From Rhodococcus globerulus NBRC 14531 (GTDB lineage Bacteria; Actinomycetota; Actinomycetes; Mycobacteriales; Mycobacteriaceae): a DNA stretch of 64,000 nucleotides. Below, piece after piece: positions 1-8,522 of the stretch. Position 1 is the stretch's first letter. Each line of letters starts with the position of its first letter. The position numbers were made by a program, and so were the translations under genes. The DNA lies in NCBI RefSeq assembly GCF_001894805.1, contig NZ_BCWX01000004.1, forward strand, positions 124,001 to 188,000, in the 5' to 3' direction. Below the pieces are notes generated by a model. That model did not search any database, was not told the DNA's origin, and saw nothing but the letters and a program-made list of their open reading frames with translations.

Positions 1-357
1 CTCGACGCCACACGCCACTGCGACGTCGTAAGCCCCGGACATGACGCCCTGAGCGGCGAAGTGCACAGCCTGCTGGCTGGAACCGCAAGCCCGCGTGACG
101 GTGGTTGCCGGCACCGATTCCGGAAGCCCGGCGCCGAAGACAGCGTTACGGGTGAGATTGCCCGCCTGCTCCGATGCCTGGCTGACACAACCACCGATCA
201 CATCGTCGATCAGTGCGGGATCGAAGTCGTTGCGTGCGACGAGCGAACGCAGCGTGCTGGCCAGCAGATCCACCGGATGCAATCCGGACAGCGCTCCACC
301 GGGCTTGCCGCGACCCGAAGGGGTACGGACGATATCGACGATCACGGCGTTACGCAT
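1..357 (-). CDS. Thiolase (acetyl-CoA acetyltransferase family), N-terminal part
   Basis: This is the first 119 residues of a thiolase; the gene runs off the left edge of the window. Thiolases cleave 3-ketoacyl-CoA or condense two acyl-CoAs in the cytoplasm. The start MRNAVIVDIVRTPSGR is typical of the family, and the nucleophilic cysteine lies in the motif VTRACGSSQQA at residue 91. The ATG follows the acyl-CoA synthetase stop by 36 bases on the same strand, so the two are probably co-transcribed. The C-terminal His and Cys catalytic residues lie outside the window, so degradative versus biosynthetic type and chain length cannot be decided. Confidence 0.9.
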   Translation of the reverse strand, partial: MRNAVIVDIVRTPSGRGKPGGALSGLHPVDLLASTLRSLVARNDFDPALIDDVIGGCVSQASEQAGNLTRNAVFGAGLPESVPATTVTRACGSSQQAVHFAAQGVMSGAYDVAVACGVE

Positions 358-393
358 GGAGCCTCCAGAATGGAAAGAGAGTATGGCGGGGTG

Positions 394-1881
394 TCAGAGA
401 TGAGGAGTCGTGATCTGGGCTGCCAGATCACGACGGACAAGCTTGCCGGTCGCGGTCTTGGGCAGCTCGTCGACGAAGACGACTTCGTCGGGAGTGCGCG
501 ATCCACGCAGGCGAGCGCGGCACCAGTCACGGATTGCCTCGGGATCGGGAGTGTCGTTGCCCTTCAAGACAATCACCGCACAGATCCGCTCGCCCCATTC
601 GTCATCGGGCATACCGATGACAGCGGTTTCCTGAACCGACGGATGGTGAACCAGCACGTCTTCGATCTCAGCCGGTGCAATGTTCTCACCGCCGCGGATG
701 ATGGTGTCGTCGGCACGGCCTCCGATATAGAGGAACTCACCCTCCACACGGGCTTGGTCCCGAGTCGGGAACCATCCCTGTCCGTCGAGTGCAGAGCCCT
801 TGCCCATGTATTCGCCGCTGACCTGGGCACCGCGCACCCACAGCAGACCGGTCTCGCCGTCACCCAACACGTTATCGGCTTCGTCGCGAATCTCGACCTC
901 CATACCGGGCACGATGCGTCCGACAGAACCCAATCTGCTGCGCAAAGCCGGATCAGCCAGCGCCTCACGATGGTCCTCCGGGCCGAGAACCGCGATGGTG
1001 GAACTGGTTTCGGTCAGACCGTAGGCGTTGACAAAGCCGGTCTGTGGGAAGGCTGCAAGCGCGTTCTCAAGGACCGGCTGCGGCATCCGCGCACCGCCGT
1101 AGGCCAGTGATTCGAGTGCCGGAGTTTCAGCCGGGGCGCCGTCGAGGTGCTGCACGACGCGGGCCAGCATTGTCGGCACGACCATAGCGCTGGTGATCGA
1201 TTCCTCGCGCACCAGATCTAGCCAGGACCGCGGCGTGAAATCAGGTAGGTGAACCATCCGTCGCGCGGAATAGACGTTGCTGAGCACCGCTCCCATGCCG
1301 GCGATGTGATACGGCGGGGTACTGACCAGCGTCGCCTGTTCCTCACCGGCAGAACCGAACTCGACAGTATTGAGCAGGTAGGACAACAGATGTTGGTGCC
1401 GTAGCAGCACACCTTTGGGGGCGGACGTTGTACCACTGGTGAACAGAACGATCGCCGTCTCGTCGTCCGCCGCCGGTACCGTCTCGGTTGCCGGAGCTGC
1501 TCTGGCCCGAGCCGTGAACTCGTCGGTGGTCAGCACAATAGGAGCGGCACCGGCGAGATTGTCTCGGAACGCCGCATCTGCCACGACAATCGGATCATCC
1601 AGTTGCGCAATGAGTTCGATCAGCTGATCGGTGGCGAGGCGATAATTCAACGGAGCAAAGCGCACCCCCGCCCTCGCGGCCGAGAAGACCAGCAGCGGCA
1701 GCGCCGCACTGTTGACGCCGACAAAGACCAGGTCACGTGCGCCCAGCTCCCGGAGCACTGTGACACCGCCTGCAGCTGCGTCACTGAGCTGCCGGTAGGT
1801 CATGCCGTCGCTGCGTCGCCCGACCGCCAGCCTGTCCGGATACACCGATGTCGCCATATCCAGAGCCATTTCGATACCCAT
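394..1881 (-). CDS. AMP-binding acyl-CoA synthetase (FadD-like)
   Basis: This enzyme of the ANL superfamily activates a carboxylic acid with ATP and CoA through an acyl-adenylate. The phosphate-binding motif LFTSGTTSAPKG is at about residues 146-157, followed by AYGLTETSS (A5), GGRADDTIIRGGENIAPAEI (A8) and PKTATGKLVRRDL with the catalytic lysine near the C-terminus. The length of 495 residues is normal for a medium/short-chain ligase. I chose the ATG that gives MGIEMALD; an in-frame GTG three codons upstream and an ATG four codons downstream are alternatives. It sits directly upstream of the thiolase. The substrate cannot be told from sequence. Confidence 0.9.
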   Translation of the reverse strand: MGIEMALDMATSVYPDRLAVGRRSDGMTYRQLSDAAAGGVTVLRELGARDLVFVGVNSAALPLLVFSAARAGVRFAPLNYRLATDQLIELIAQLDDPIVVADAAFRDNLAGAAPIVLTTDEFTARARAAPATETVPAADDETAIVLFTSGTTSAPKGVLLRHQHLLSYLLNTVEFGSAGEEQATLVSTPPYHIAGMGAVLSNVYSARRMVHLPDFTPRSWLDLVREESITSAMVVPTMLARVVQHLDGAPAETPALESLAYGGARMPQPVLENALAAFPQTGFVNAYGLTETSSTIAVLGPEDHREALADPALRSRLGSVGRIVPGMEVEIRDEADNVLGDGETGLLWVRGAQVSGEYMGKGSALDGQGWFPTRDQARVEGEFLYIGGRADDTIIRGGENIAPAEIEDVLVHHPSVQETAVIGMPDDEWGERICAVIVLKGNDTPDPEAIRDWCRARLRGSRTPDEVVFVDELPKTATGKLVRRDLAAQITTPHL

Positions 1882-1986
1882 TGCACCCACTCGGTAGTCA
1901 CTGATTTATCGACAGTCACGCTTCGAGCGGTCCCACGACCACCCTGCACAGCGTTTTCATACGAACCATAACAAGAGATTTACCCG

Positions 1987-2016
1987 TTGTGAAGCGGATC
2001 ATGACAATGGTATACA
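1987..2016 (+). promoter_or_regulatory. Candidate promoter of the GntR regulator gene
   Basis: TTGTGA (-35-like) and TATACA (-10-like) are separated by 18 bases, about 60 bases before the ATG of the regulator. The region between this gene and the divergent acyl-CoA synthetase gene (1882-2077) holds nothing else that I can support. Motif match only. Confidence 0.35.
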
Positions 2017-2077
2017 TCAATAGGGGTTCGCGACGTTTGCACGAGCCCGGCCGCACTCAACAAAAGAGGCTTTTGCA

Positions 2078-2817
2078 ATGGCACAGACGTCGCTACGTCC
2101 GAAGAAAACCGCACTACTCGTCGCCCAGCGCATCGTCTCCGACATCGCCCGTGGTGGGAACAGAATCGGCGACCGGCTCCCCCTGAGCACCTCATGCTCG
2201 AGCAGTACGGCGTCGGCAGGGGCGTACTACGCGAATCCCTGAGATTCCTCGAACTACAGGGCGTGATCTCACTGAAACCGGGTCCGGGCGGCGGTCCGGT
2301 AGTGCAGCATCCCGACAGCAGCGTCCTGGCCACTGCCCTCACACTGCTCCTTCAGTTCGAGAACGCACCGTTTCGTGCCATCGTCGAAGCTCGCACCGCA
2401 CTCGAACCGATGATGGCCCGGCTGGCCGCAGACCGGATGAGTGACGCGGAAATCGCCGAGCTGAAAAACAACGTCGACAATGCGCGGCTGAATGTGAACG
2501 ATCTGCAGATCTTCCACGACGAGATCGAGCGGTTTCACGACATCGTCGCCAGGGGCTCCGGAAATCAACTCTTTGCTCATCTGATCAACGCACTCCTCGG
2601 CATCCTCGATGGAACAGCCATGGGAATCGAGTACCCGGAGACGCATCGACTTGCCAGCTGCAGAATCCACGAAGACATCTACGACGCCATCGCCGCCCGC
2701 AACTCGGAAGCCGCCCAAGAACTGATGAACGCCCACATCCAGGCACACGCCAAGTACACCGAGTTCAAGTTCAAGGACGTGCTCGACTCCCCGATTCAGT
2801 GGAACAAGCTCGCCTGA
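2078..2817 (+). pseudogene. GntR/FadR-family regulator with a one-base frameshift
   Basis: A FadR-type (FCD) GntR regulator is encoded in two frames. The first frame begins at the ATG (MAQTSLRPKKTALLVAQRI) and holds the first helices of the winged HTH. After GDRLP the reading has to shift by one base to continue as EHLMLEQYGVGRGVLRESL and the full effector-binding domain with LEPMMARLAADR. The break lies in the run of five C at 2179-2183; a sixth C would restore one frame of about 246 residues. In the sequence as given, the first frame stops soon after. The gene is divergent from the acyl-CoA synthetase and could have controlled it. A sequencing indel is as likely as a true mutation. Confidence 0.8.
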
Positions 2818-2831
2818 CGGGGCAGCCACAG

Positions 2832-2883
2832 AAACACGAGTGCCTTCGAAAGAGGTGTACCTCTTCCGAAGGCATTCGTGTTT
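2832..2883. terminator. Long bidirectional hairpin terminator
   Basis: A nearly perfect dyad: a 17-base outer arm AAACACGAGTGCCTTCG pairs with CGAAGGCATTCGTGTTT (one G-T), and an inner arm AAGAGGT pairs with ACCTCTT around GT. It lies between the convergent stops of the GntR gene and the enoyl-CoA hydratase gene, so it can serve both strands. Confidence 0.8.
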
Positions 2884-2893
2884 CTTGCTGGGT

Positions 2894-3712
2894 TCAGCAG
2901 GCCTTCCAGACCGGAGAACGTTTCTCCGCGAAGGCAATGGGCCCTTCCTTGGCATCTTCGCTGCTCAGTACGGAGTGCCATTCAGCGTTCGACATTTCCC
3001 ACATCTGCGCCTCGTCGACACGTTCGCCACCGACCACACCGTAGGCAACACGCTTGCTCGCTTGCACGGAAAGTGGCGCGTTCACGGCGATACGTTGCGC
3101 CAAGGCAAGCGCGGTCTCCACGACAGAACCGTCAGCAGCTATCTGGTTGATCAGGCCACATTCGAGCGCCTTCGCCGACGAAATCGGATCGCCGGTGAAC
3201 ATCATCTCCATTGCCAGGCGGTGGGGAATCTGCGCGGGCAACCGGAACATGCCACCTGCACCAGCGATCAAGCCCCGCTTGACTTCCGGCAACCCGAATG
3301 TCGAACTCTCGGCTGCCACAATCAAGTCGGCGGTGAGCGCCAACTCCGTTCCACCGCCCAGCGCAGCGCCGTTCACAGCGGCGATAACCGGCTTGCTGAT
3401 GAAATTCTTGACGAATCCCGCAAATCCCCAGTGCTCGTTGCCGGGAGCATGAACGCTCTCACCGCGCGCGATGGCCTTGAGATCCGCTCCGGCACAGAAT
3501 GATTTGTCACCAGACCCGGTGAGCACGACAACCCGGATCTCGGGATCGTTCTCCGCTTCCACGAGGGCTCCGCCGACAATTGCGCTGACCGCCGCATTGA
3601 TCGCGTTACGCGCGGCCGGTCGGTTGATAGTGATGAGAAGTACGTGACCTCGACGCTCGACAAGTGCGTCGGCTTCTTCGGACGTAGTGGGCTCGATGTG
3701 ATTGCTGCACAT
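2894..3712 (-). CDS. Enoyl-CoA hydratase/isomerase (crotonase) family protein
   Basis: A 272-residue crotonase, probably a 2-enoyl-CoA hydratase of beta-oxidation or a related pathway. The oxyanion-hole segments KSFCAGADLKAI and NGAALGGGTELALTADL are present. Both catalytic glutamates of true hydratases are kept, the first in GGGTEL and the second in FGLPEVKRGL. The C-terminus EKRSPVWKA is typical of actinobacterial members. The ATG has an AGGA eight bases upstream. The gene is 289 bases downstream of the second acyl-CoA synthetase, with a hairpin in between, so it may be a separate transcript. Confidence 0.9.
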   Translation of the reverse strand: MCSNHIEPTTSEEADALVERRGHVLLITINRPAARNAINAAVSAIVGGALVEAENDPEIRVVVLTGSGDKSFCAGADLKAIARGESVHAPGNEHWGFAGFVKNFISKPVIAAVNGAALGGGTELALTADLIVAAESSTFGLPEVKRGLIAGAGGMFRLPAQIPHRLAMEMMFTGDPISSAKALECGLINQIAADGSVVETALALAQRIAVNAPLSVQASKRVAYGVVGGERVDEAQMWEMSNAEWHSVLSSEDAKEGPIAFAEKRSPVWKAC

Positions 3713-3794
3713 GGGAATGTTCCTATCCGTCGGGATGCGTCAGCCGGAGGCGACCGGGGCTGTGCCCGTCGCGCGGTGCTGGGAGAATCGCCAC

Positions 3795-3824
3795 AAGGCA
3801 GGCCGGATGATTCCGACCTGCCTT
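3795..3824. terminator. Hairpin in the gap between the acyl-CoA synthetase and hydratase genes
   Basis: AAGGCAGGCCGG and CCGACCTGCCTT form a 12-base stem with one mismatch around ATGATT. T residues follow on the plus strand, but the genes on both sides read minus, where no T-run follows. It could end the acyl-CoA synthetase transcript, or be a relic. The rest of 3713-4001 shows no gene. Confidence 0.45.
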
Positions 3825-4001
3825 TTAGGGCCCGACTATTCCCATGTCCCCCAACCGGTTCAATTACCGGAGGTCTTCACGCCCGGTTGGGGCATCGGTT
3901 CGGGCCCGCTCGGCTGCGCATGAGCCTATCAGGACATACCAACATCATCACGCCCGAGTTGGACGAGATAGAGACGGCCACACCTTCTTTGACGGAGGCG
4001 G

Positions 4002-5531
4002 TCAGGGACTTACGACTGTGCGCAGTTCCCGCTTCAACAGCTTCCCACTTTGATTCCGGGGAAGTTCCTCCACAAATCGAATGTGTTTGGGCACCTTGAA
4101 CGGAGCGATCTTTTCCTTCACGTAGGCGATCAACGCCTCCGGTGTCATGGCGTCCTGACCGTCCTTGAGAACGACGATTGCGGTGATCGCTTCGATCCAC
4201 TTCTCGTCAGGTGTTCCGATGACGGCAACTTCGGCAACACCGGGATGGGTGTAGATGGCGTCTTCGACTTCACGGGATGCGACGAGAATGCCGCCCGTGT
4301 TGATGACGTCTTTGATGCGGTCGACGACGGTGATGAACCCTTCACTGTCACGCACGACGAGGTCGCCGGAGTGGAACCAGCCGTCGCGGAAGGCTTCTGC
4401 GGTTGCTTCCGGGTTTTCCCAGTAGCCATTGCAGAGTTGCGGTGAACGGTAGAGAACCTCACCGGAGACACCGTCCGCAACATCGTTACCCTCGGCGTCG
4501 ACAACACGGGTTTCGACGAAGAACACTGCCCGACCGCACGACGACGGCCGATCCGCGTGCTCGCCCGGCTGCAGAACTGCTGCCAGAGGGCCGATTTCGG
4601 ATTGTCCGAAGCAGTTGTAGAAGCCGATGTCGGGGTAGCGCTCGCGCAGACGGTTCAGCACGGTGACCGGCATGATCGACGCACCGTACTGCGCCTTCTT
4701 CAGCGACGACAGATCCCGGGTGTCGAGATCGGGATGATTGGCCAGCGGCACCCAGACGGTAGGAGCGAGGAAAAGTGAGCCGATCTTGTCGGCTTCGATG
4801 CGGCGCAGAATCTCGGGGATGTCCGGTGCCGCCATCACGTTGACCGTCGCACCGACGGACAGGTACGGAAGCATGAACACGTGCATTCCCGCAGAGTGGT
4901 ACATGGGCATGCAAATCAAGGGGTTATCTGCCTTGTCGAGCCCGAGCGCGATCACCGACGACACGTACTCGTAGACCAGAGCGGCGTGAGTCATCATCGC
5001 GCCCTTGGGCTTCGACGTCGTTCCCGACGTGTAGAGCAACTGCGCAAGATCCGTTGACGAGGCCCGTGGTGGGAAGTGCGGAACTTCTCCGGCAGTGCTG
5101 ACGGCGACCACTGAATTCGCGTCGTCACGCAGCGGCACAACGTGGTCGATATCGAGATCGCCGCGCACCGAGTCCAACGTCGGCAACAATGCCGGATCCA
5201 CCAGAACGGCCCGAGCGCCGGACTGCGCAACCAGGTAGCGCAGTTCATCACCCTTGAGCGCGTAATTCACCGGAACATGGACCAATCCTGCCCGGCAACA
5301 CGCGAGGAACCCGATGACATACGCGTCGGAGTTGGTTCCGTACGCGGCCACACGATCGCCGTGCTCCAAGCCGAGGTCGACGAGGTGCGCCGCGACCCGC
5401 GTTACCGCCTCGTCGAGTTCTTCATACGTGCGCGAGCGATCTTCGAAAACAATGGCCACCCGATCGGGGTACTTGGCTGCCGAGCGCCGAAGCACTCCGT
5501 CGATGGTGTTGGTACGCGGGTCCAGGCTCAT
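4002..5531 (-). CDS. AMP-binding fatty-acid/acyl-CoA synthetase (FadD-like)
   Basis: A 509-residue acyl-CoA ligase that forms an acyl-AMP and then a CoA thioester. The P-loop LLYTSGTTSKPKGAM, the A5 motif NCFGQSEIGP, the A8 hinge VVDRIKDVINTGG and the C-terminal lysine motif PRNQSGKLLKREL are all intact. The N-terminus MSLDPRTNTIDGVLRRSAA fits long/medium-chain FadD proteins of Rhodococcus and Mycobacterium. It follows the crotonase gene by 45 bases on the same strand and is probably co-transcribed with it. Activation and chain modification of one acid is a reasonable joint role, but the substrate is unknown. Confidence 0.9.
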   Translation of the reverse strand: MSLDPRTNTIDGVLRRSAAKYPDRVAIVFEDRSRTYEELDEAVTRVAAHLVDLGLEHGDRVAAYGTNSDAYVIGFLACCRAGLVHVPVNYALKGDELRYLVAQSGARAVLVDPALLPTLDSVRGDLDIDHVVPLRDDANSVVAVSTAGEVPHFPPRASSTDLAQLLYTSGTTSKPKGAMMTHAALVYEYVSSVIALGLDKADNPLICMPMYHSAGMHVFMLPYLSVGATVNVMAAPDIPEILRRIEADKIGSLFLAPTVWVPLANHPDLDTRDLSSLKKAQYGASIMPVTVLNRLRERYPDIGFYNCFGQSEIGPLAAVLQPGEHADRPSSCGRAVFFVETRVVDAEGNDVADGVSGEVLYRSPQLCNGYWENPEATAEAFRDGWFHSGDLVVRDSEGFITVVDRIKDVINTGGILVASREVEDAIYTHPGVAEVAVIGTPDEKWIEAITAIVVLKDGQDAMTPEALIAYVKEKIAPFKVPKHIRFVEELPRNQSGKLLKRELRTVVSP

Positions 5532-5576
5532 GAACGATAGATTATCGGACGTCCAACTAATGCGAAAGGGCTCGGC

Positions 5577-6374
5577 TCACTTGTTCTGCCACTGCGGCAC
5601 CCGCTTATCCACAAACGCCTGCATACCTTCCTGAGCGTCGCAGGTCACGGCGTTTGTTGCCATCGTTTCCGCCATTGCCTCGTACGCCTGCGCCTGGGGC
5701 AGATCGATCTGCTGATAGAACGCCTGCTTACCGATCCGAACCGTCAGGGGGCTGGCGGTCGTGATCTTCGCAGCCAAGTCGCGCACTTCCCGGTCGAGGT
5801 CAGCCGGGTCGACCACGAAGTTCACCAGACCCCAATCAGCCGCCGTCTCAGCATCGATGGTTTGGCCCGTCAGCAGCATCTGCATCGACCGTTTGCGGCC
5901 AACTGCCCTGCTCAGAGCCACCATCGGCGTGGAGCAGAACAACCCGATCTTCACTCCGGGTGTACCGAAGACAGCATTCGACGCCGCCACGACAAGGTCA
6001 CACGACGCCGCCAACTGGCATCCCGCCGCAATTGCCGGTCCCTGCACGGCAGCGATCACCGGCTGGGCGATCTGCTGGACCGTTTCCATCATCTCGGTGC
6101 AGCCGTCGAATATCGCGCGCTCGTCATCGAGGGTGCGGCCGATCATCTCCGTGAGATCGTGGCCGGCCGAAAACACGGGCCCCTCGGCCCGCACGACAAC
6201 GATGCGGACTCGCGGATCGGCGGAAAGTTCCCGAAGTCCCGCTGTCACCTCGCTCATGGTCTGCGCCGAGAGCGGATTGCGCCGCTGCGGCTGATCGAGC
6301 GTCAGAAATCCGATGCCCGTCGACTCTTCGACTGATGTAGCTACCGCACTCTCGTTTATCTGCGTCTTCGACAT
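5577..6374 (-). CDS. Crotonase-fold protein, ECHDC3-like, lacking both hydratase glutamates
   Basis: A 265-residue crotonase with the oxyanion-hole motif VFSAGHDLTEM and the strand AIAAGCQLAASCDL. Compared with true enoyl-CoA hydratases, the first catalytic Glu is Gln (GCQL) and the second is Gly (FGTPGVKIGLFCST). The pattern GHDLTEM plus GLFCSTP is that of the ECHDC3-like subfamily. It probably binds an acyl-CoA but does not hydrate an enoyl-CoA in the usual way. The gene is first in a minus-strand pair with the acyl-CoA synthetase and divergent from the aldehyde dehydrogenase. The 110-base gap to that gene shows no clear operator. Confidence 0.85.
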   Translation of the reverse strand: MSKTQINESAVATSVEESTGIGFLTLDQPQRRNPLSAQTMSEVTAGLRELSADPRVRIVVVRAEGPVFSAGHDLTEMIGRTLDDERAIFDGCTEMMETVQQIAQPVIAAVQGPAIAAGCQLAASCDLVVAASNAVFGTPGVKIGLFCSTPMVALSRAVGRKRSMQMLLTGQTIDAETAADWGLVNFVVDPADLDREVRDLAAKITTASPLTVRIGKQAFYQQIDLPQAQAYEAMAETMATNAVTCDAQEGMQAFVDKRVPQWQNK

Positions 6375-6484
6375 GCGTCCTCTCTACCAATCGAATCCGT
6401 CCCGGTCAACGAGACGAAACGGGCAGCTCGTACCGAAGCGTCGATACCTTTTCAGTTAATACTTCGCCACTACGAGGAGTGCCC

Positions 6485-7915
6485 ATGAGCACCGACGCCA
6501 TCATCACCACCGACCTTGCGCAGATCCTGCAGGCGCAACAGGACGCCACGCGCGCCGCGGGAGCGCCGACTGCAGAGGAACGTCGCCGGCGCATTCAACA
6601 GGTGATCGACCTGCTCGTGGCGAACCACAAAGATCTGACCGAAGCCATGAACGAAGACTTCGGTGGACGCCTCCCGGCCTACTCGGTCATGAATGACGTT
6701 CTCGGATCGATGGTTTCACTCAAGCACGTCCGAGATTCCCTCGAAGACTGGATGGTTCGCTCTCCGCGCTCCACCGGCGCCGTCCAGGATCAGCTGGGCG
6801 CCAAGGCTTACGTCGCGTACCAGCCCAAGGGTTCCATCGGCATCATCGGCACCTGGAACGCACCCCTCTTCACACTCTTGAGCCCCCTCGCCTGCGCACT
6901 CGGTGCCGGTAACCGTGCCGTTCTGAAGCCCTCCGAAATCGTGCCGCACACCGCTGCCGTCCTGGCCGACGCTGCGGCGCGCACCCTCGATCCACTCGAA
7001 ATCGCCGTCGTCACAGGCGGACCCGATGTGGCCGACAATCTCACGTCACTGCCCTTCGACCACCTGGTCTTCACTGGAAGCACGTCCATCGGCAAGCTGG
7101 TGATGGCAAACGCCGCGAAGAACCTCGTGCCGGTCACCCTCGAACTGGGCGGAAAGTCGCCGAGCGTCCTGGGCAAGAGCGCAGACTTCGCCGAAGCTGC
7201 ACACCGACTGGCTATTGCGAAGTCCACCAACGGCGGTCAGCTCTGCGTCTCCCCCGACCTGATCTACGTTCCGCGTGAAGGCATCGAACGATTCATCACC
7301 GCGTTCGCAAATTCGTTCACCGGCCTCTTCCCCACCGTTGCCGACAACACCGACATGGTCTCCATCGTCAACGACCGCCATCTCGCCCGCATCGAGGGAT
7401 ACATCGCCGATGCCGCGGATCGTGGGGCACGCATCATCACGGTTCCCGACGAAGAACTGTCGGCCGACACGCGTCGACGCCCACTGCGGATGGTCGTCGA
7501 TCCCCCGGCCGATGCCGAGATCATGAAGGAAGAAATCTTCGGGCCGGCCGTCGTGATCTTGCCTTACGACGAGATGGATGCCGTTGTCGCCGATATCAAC
7601 TCGCGCCCGAAGCCCTTGGCTCTGTACTACTTCGGCACCGATCTCGACGAGAAGGAATCGGTGCTCGAGCGCACCAATTCCGGTGGCGTCACGATCAACG
7701 ACGCGATGGCGCACCCAGGTCTCTCCGACGCACCGTTCGGCGGCGTCGGCGCGTCCGGAATCGGCCACTACCACGGCCGCGAAGGATTCCTCGAGTTCAG
7801 CCACGCACGGACGGTTCTCGAAGCAGCAGAACATGATCCGCGCGGCGAGTGGGGCATGTTGCCGCCGTACGGTGACAGCTTCGAGCAGATGATGCTGGCT
7901 CAGGTCACACCTTAG
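6485..7915 (+). CDS. Aldehyde dehydrogenase, coniferyl-aldehyde dehydrogenase-like
   Basis: A 476-residue NAD(P)-dependent aldehyde dehydrogenase. The general-base Glu is in VTLELGGKSPSV (residue 220) and the nucleophile Cys in NGGQLCVSPDL (residue 254). The short N-terminus and the GGQLCVSPD context place it near class 3 and coniferyl-aldehyde dehydrogenases, which oxidise fatty or aromatic aldehydes. The ATG is preceded by GAGGAG at a five-base spacing; a GTG two codons upstream is less likely. It stands alone between divergent acyl-CoA genes and a hairpin terminator. Confidence 0.88.
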   Translation: MSTDAIITTDLAQILQAQQDATRAAGAPTAEERRRRIQQVIDLLVANHKDLTEAMNEDFGGRLPAYSVMNDVLGSMVSLKHVRDSLEDWMVRSPRSTGAVQDQLGAKAYVAYQPKGSIGIIGTWNAPLFTLLSPLACALGAGNRAVLKPSEIVPHTAAVLADAAARTLDPLEIAVVTGGPDVADNLTSLPFDHLVFTGSTSIGKLVMANAAKNLVPVTLELGGKSPSVLGKSADFAEAAHRLAIAKSTNGGQLCVSPDLIYVPREGIERFITAFANSFTGLFPTVADNTDMVSIVNDRHLARIEGYIADAADRGARIITVPDEELSADTRRRPLRMVVDPPADAEIMKEEIFGPAVVILPYDEMDAVVADINSRPKPLALYYFGTDLDEKESVLERTNSGGVTINDAMAHPGLSDAPFGGVGASGIGHYHGREGFLEFSHARTVLEAAEHDPRGEWGMLPPYGDSFEQMMLAQVTP

Positions 7916-7928
7916 GGGCACAGCCCCT

Positions 7929-7968
7929 GTGCGCCTTTCCGCTAGTCGCCGCGACCGGAAAGGCGCAC
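7929..7968. terminator. Perfect 13-bp hairpin between convergent genes
   Basis: GTGCGCCTTTCCG pairs perfectly with CGGAAAGGCGCAC around a 14-base loop, just after the aldehyde dehydrogenase stop. The stop codon of the Doc-like gene on the other strand lies in the loop, so its last codons form one arm. It can stop transcription from both sides. Confidence 0.7.
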
Positions 7969-8333
7969 GGGCGCAGCCCAACTGCCGAGCAGAGGCGCGA
8001 TCTGCGCTATGTCGGCGACACCAGTCGCTGCGTCGATAACCACGTCGTACGCATCATCTTCGGGCGCATCGAGATGTAGCCCGTTGATCGAATAGAAGAC
8101 AAAAGCAGCAACCCACGACAATCGCTTGTTCCGTCGACCAATGCATGATTCCGGACGAGGGACTGCAGCAGCGCAGCTGCTTTGACATGAATGTCCGGAT
8201 AAGCCTCGTCACCGAAGACCGTTGCACTCGGTCGATGCGCGGCTGATTCGAGCAAGCCGACATCCCGAACCTGCAGACCGCCGAGCTCATCACAAAGCAC
8301 TAAAAGATCGTCGACCGTCAGATACCGAATCAC
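7942..8333 (-). pseudogene. Doc-type (Fic-fold) toxin, frameshifted inside the catalytic motif
   Basis: Doc toxins phosphorylate EF-Tu. This gene starts at a GTG that overlaps the upstream small gene by GTGA and reads IRYLTVDDLLVLCDELGG, then NHALVDG. The motif should go on as NKRLSW but the frame breaks in GGAAC, where one A is missing (8128-8132). In the other frame the expected rest follows: NKRLSWVAAFVFYSINGL to SGRGD and a stop. With the missing base the protein would be 130 residues, normal for Doc. As written the toxin is dead, since the break falls between the motif His and the NKR. A sequencing error cannot be excluded. Confidence 0.75.
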
Positions 8334-8464
8334 TGTGAGAGACGGTCGAGCAACGGGCCGTACTCGGAAATGGCGGCGCGGGCAGCTCGTCGAACTTCGG
8401 TATCTTGACACAGACGTGCCGCTCGATCAGCAATTGCCCTGATCACGGCTTCCTGCTTGCTCAT
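8330..8464 (-). CDS. Small protein upstream of doc, possible antitoxin
   Basis: A 44-residue open frame (MSKQEAVIRAIADRAARLCQ to SEYGPLLDRLSQ) ends in TGA that overlaps the GTG of the Doc-like gene by four bases. The position directly upstream of and overlapping a Doc toxin is that of an antitoxin. The sequence is mostly helical and charged; I do not recognise a Phd or ribbon-helix-helix motif, and I see no good ribosome binding site. The assignment rests on context only. Confidence 0.45.
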   Translation of the reverse strand: MSKQEAVIRAIADRAARLCQDTEVRRAARAAISEYGPLLDRLSQ

Positions 8465-8522
8465 ATTCGAATGATGCCGCTCTGATACCAGCACCGAAAG
8501 CGGCAAAGTTACCAGTTAAGCG

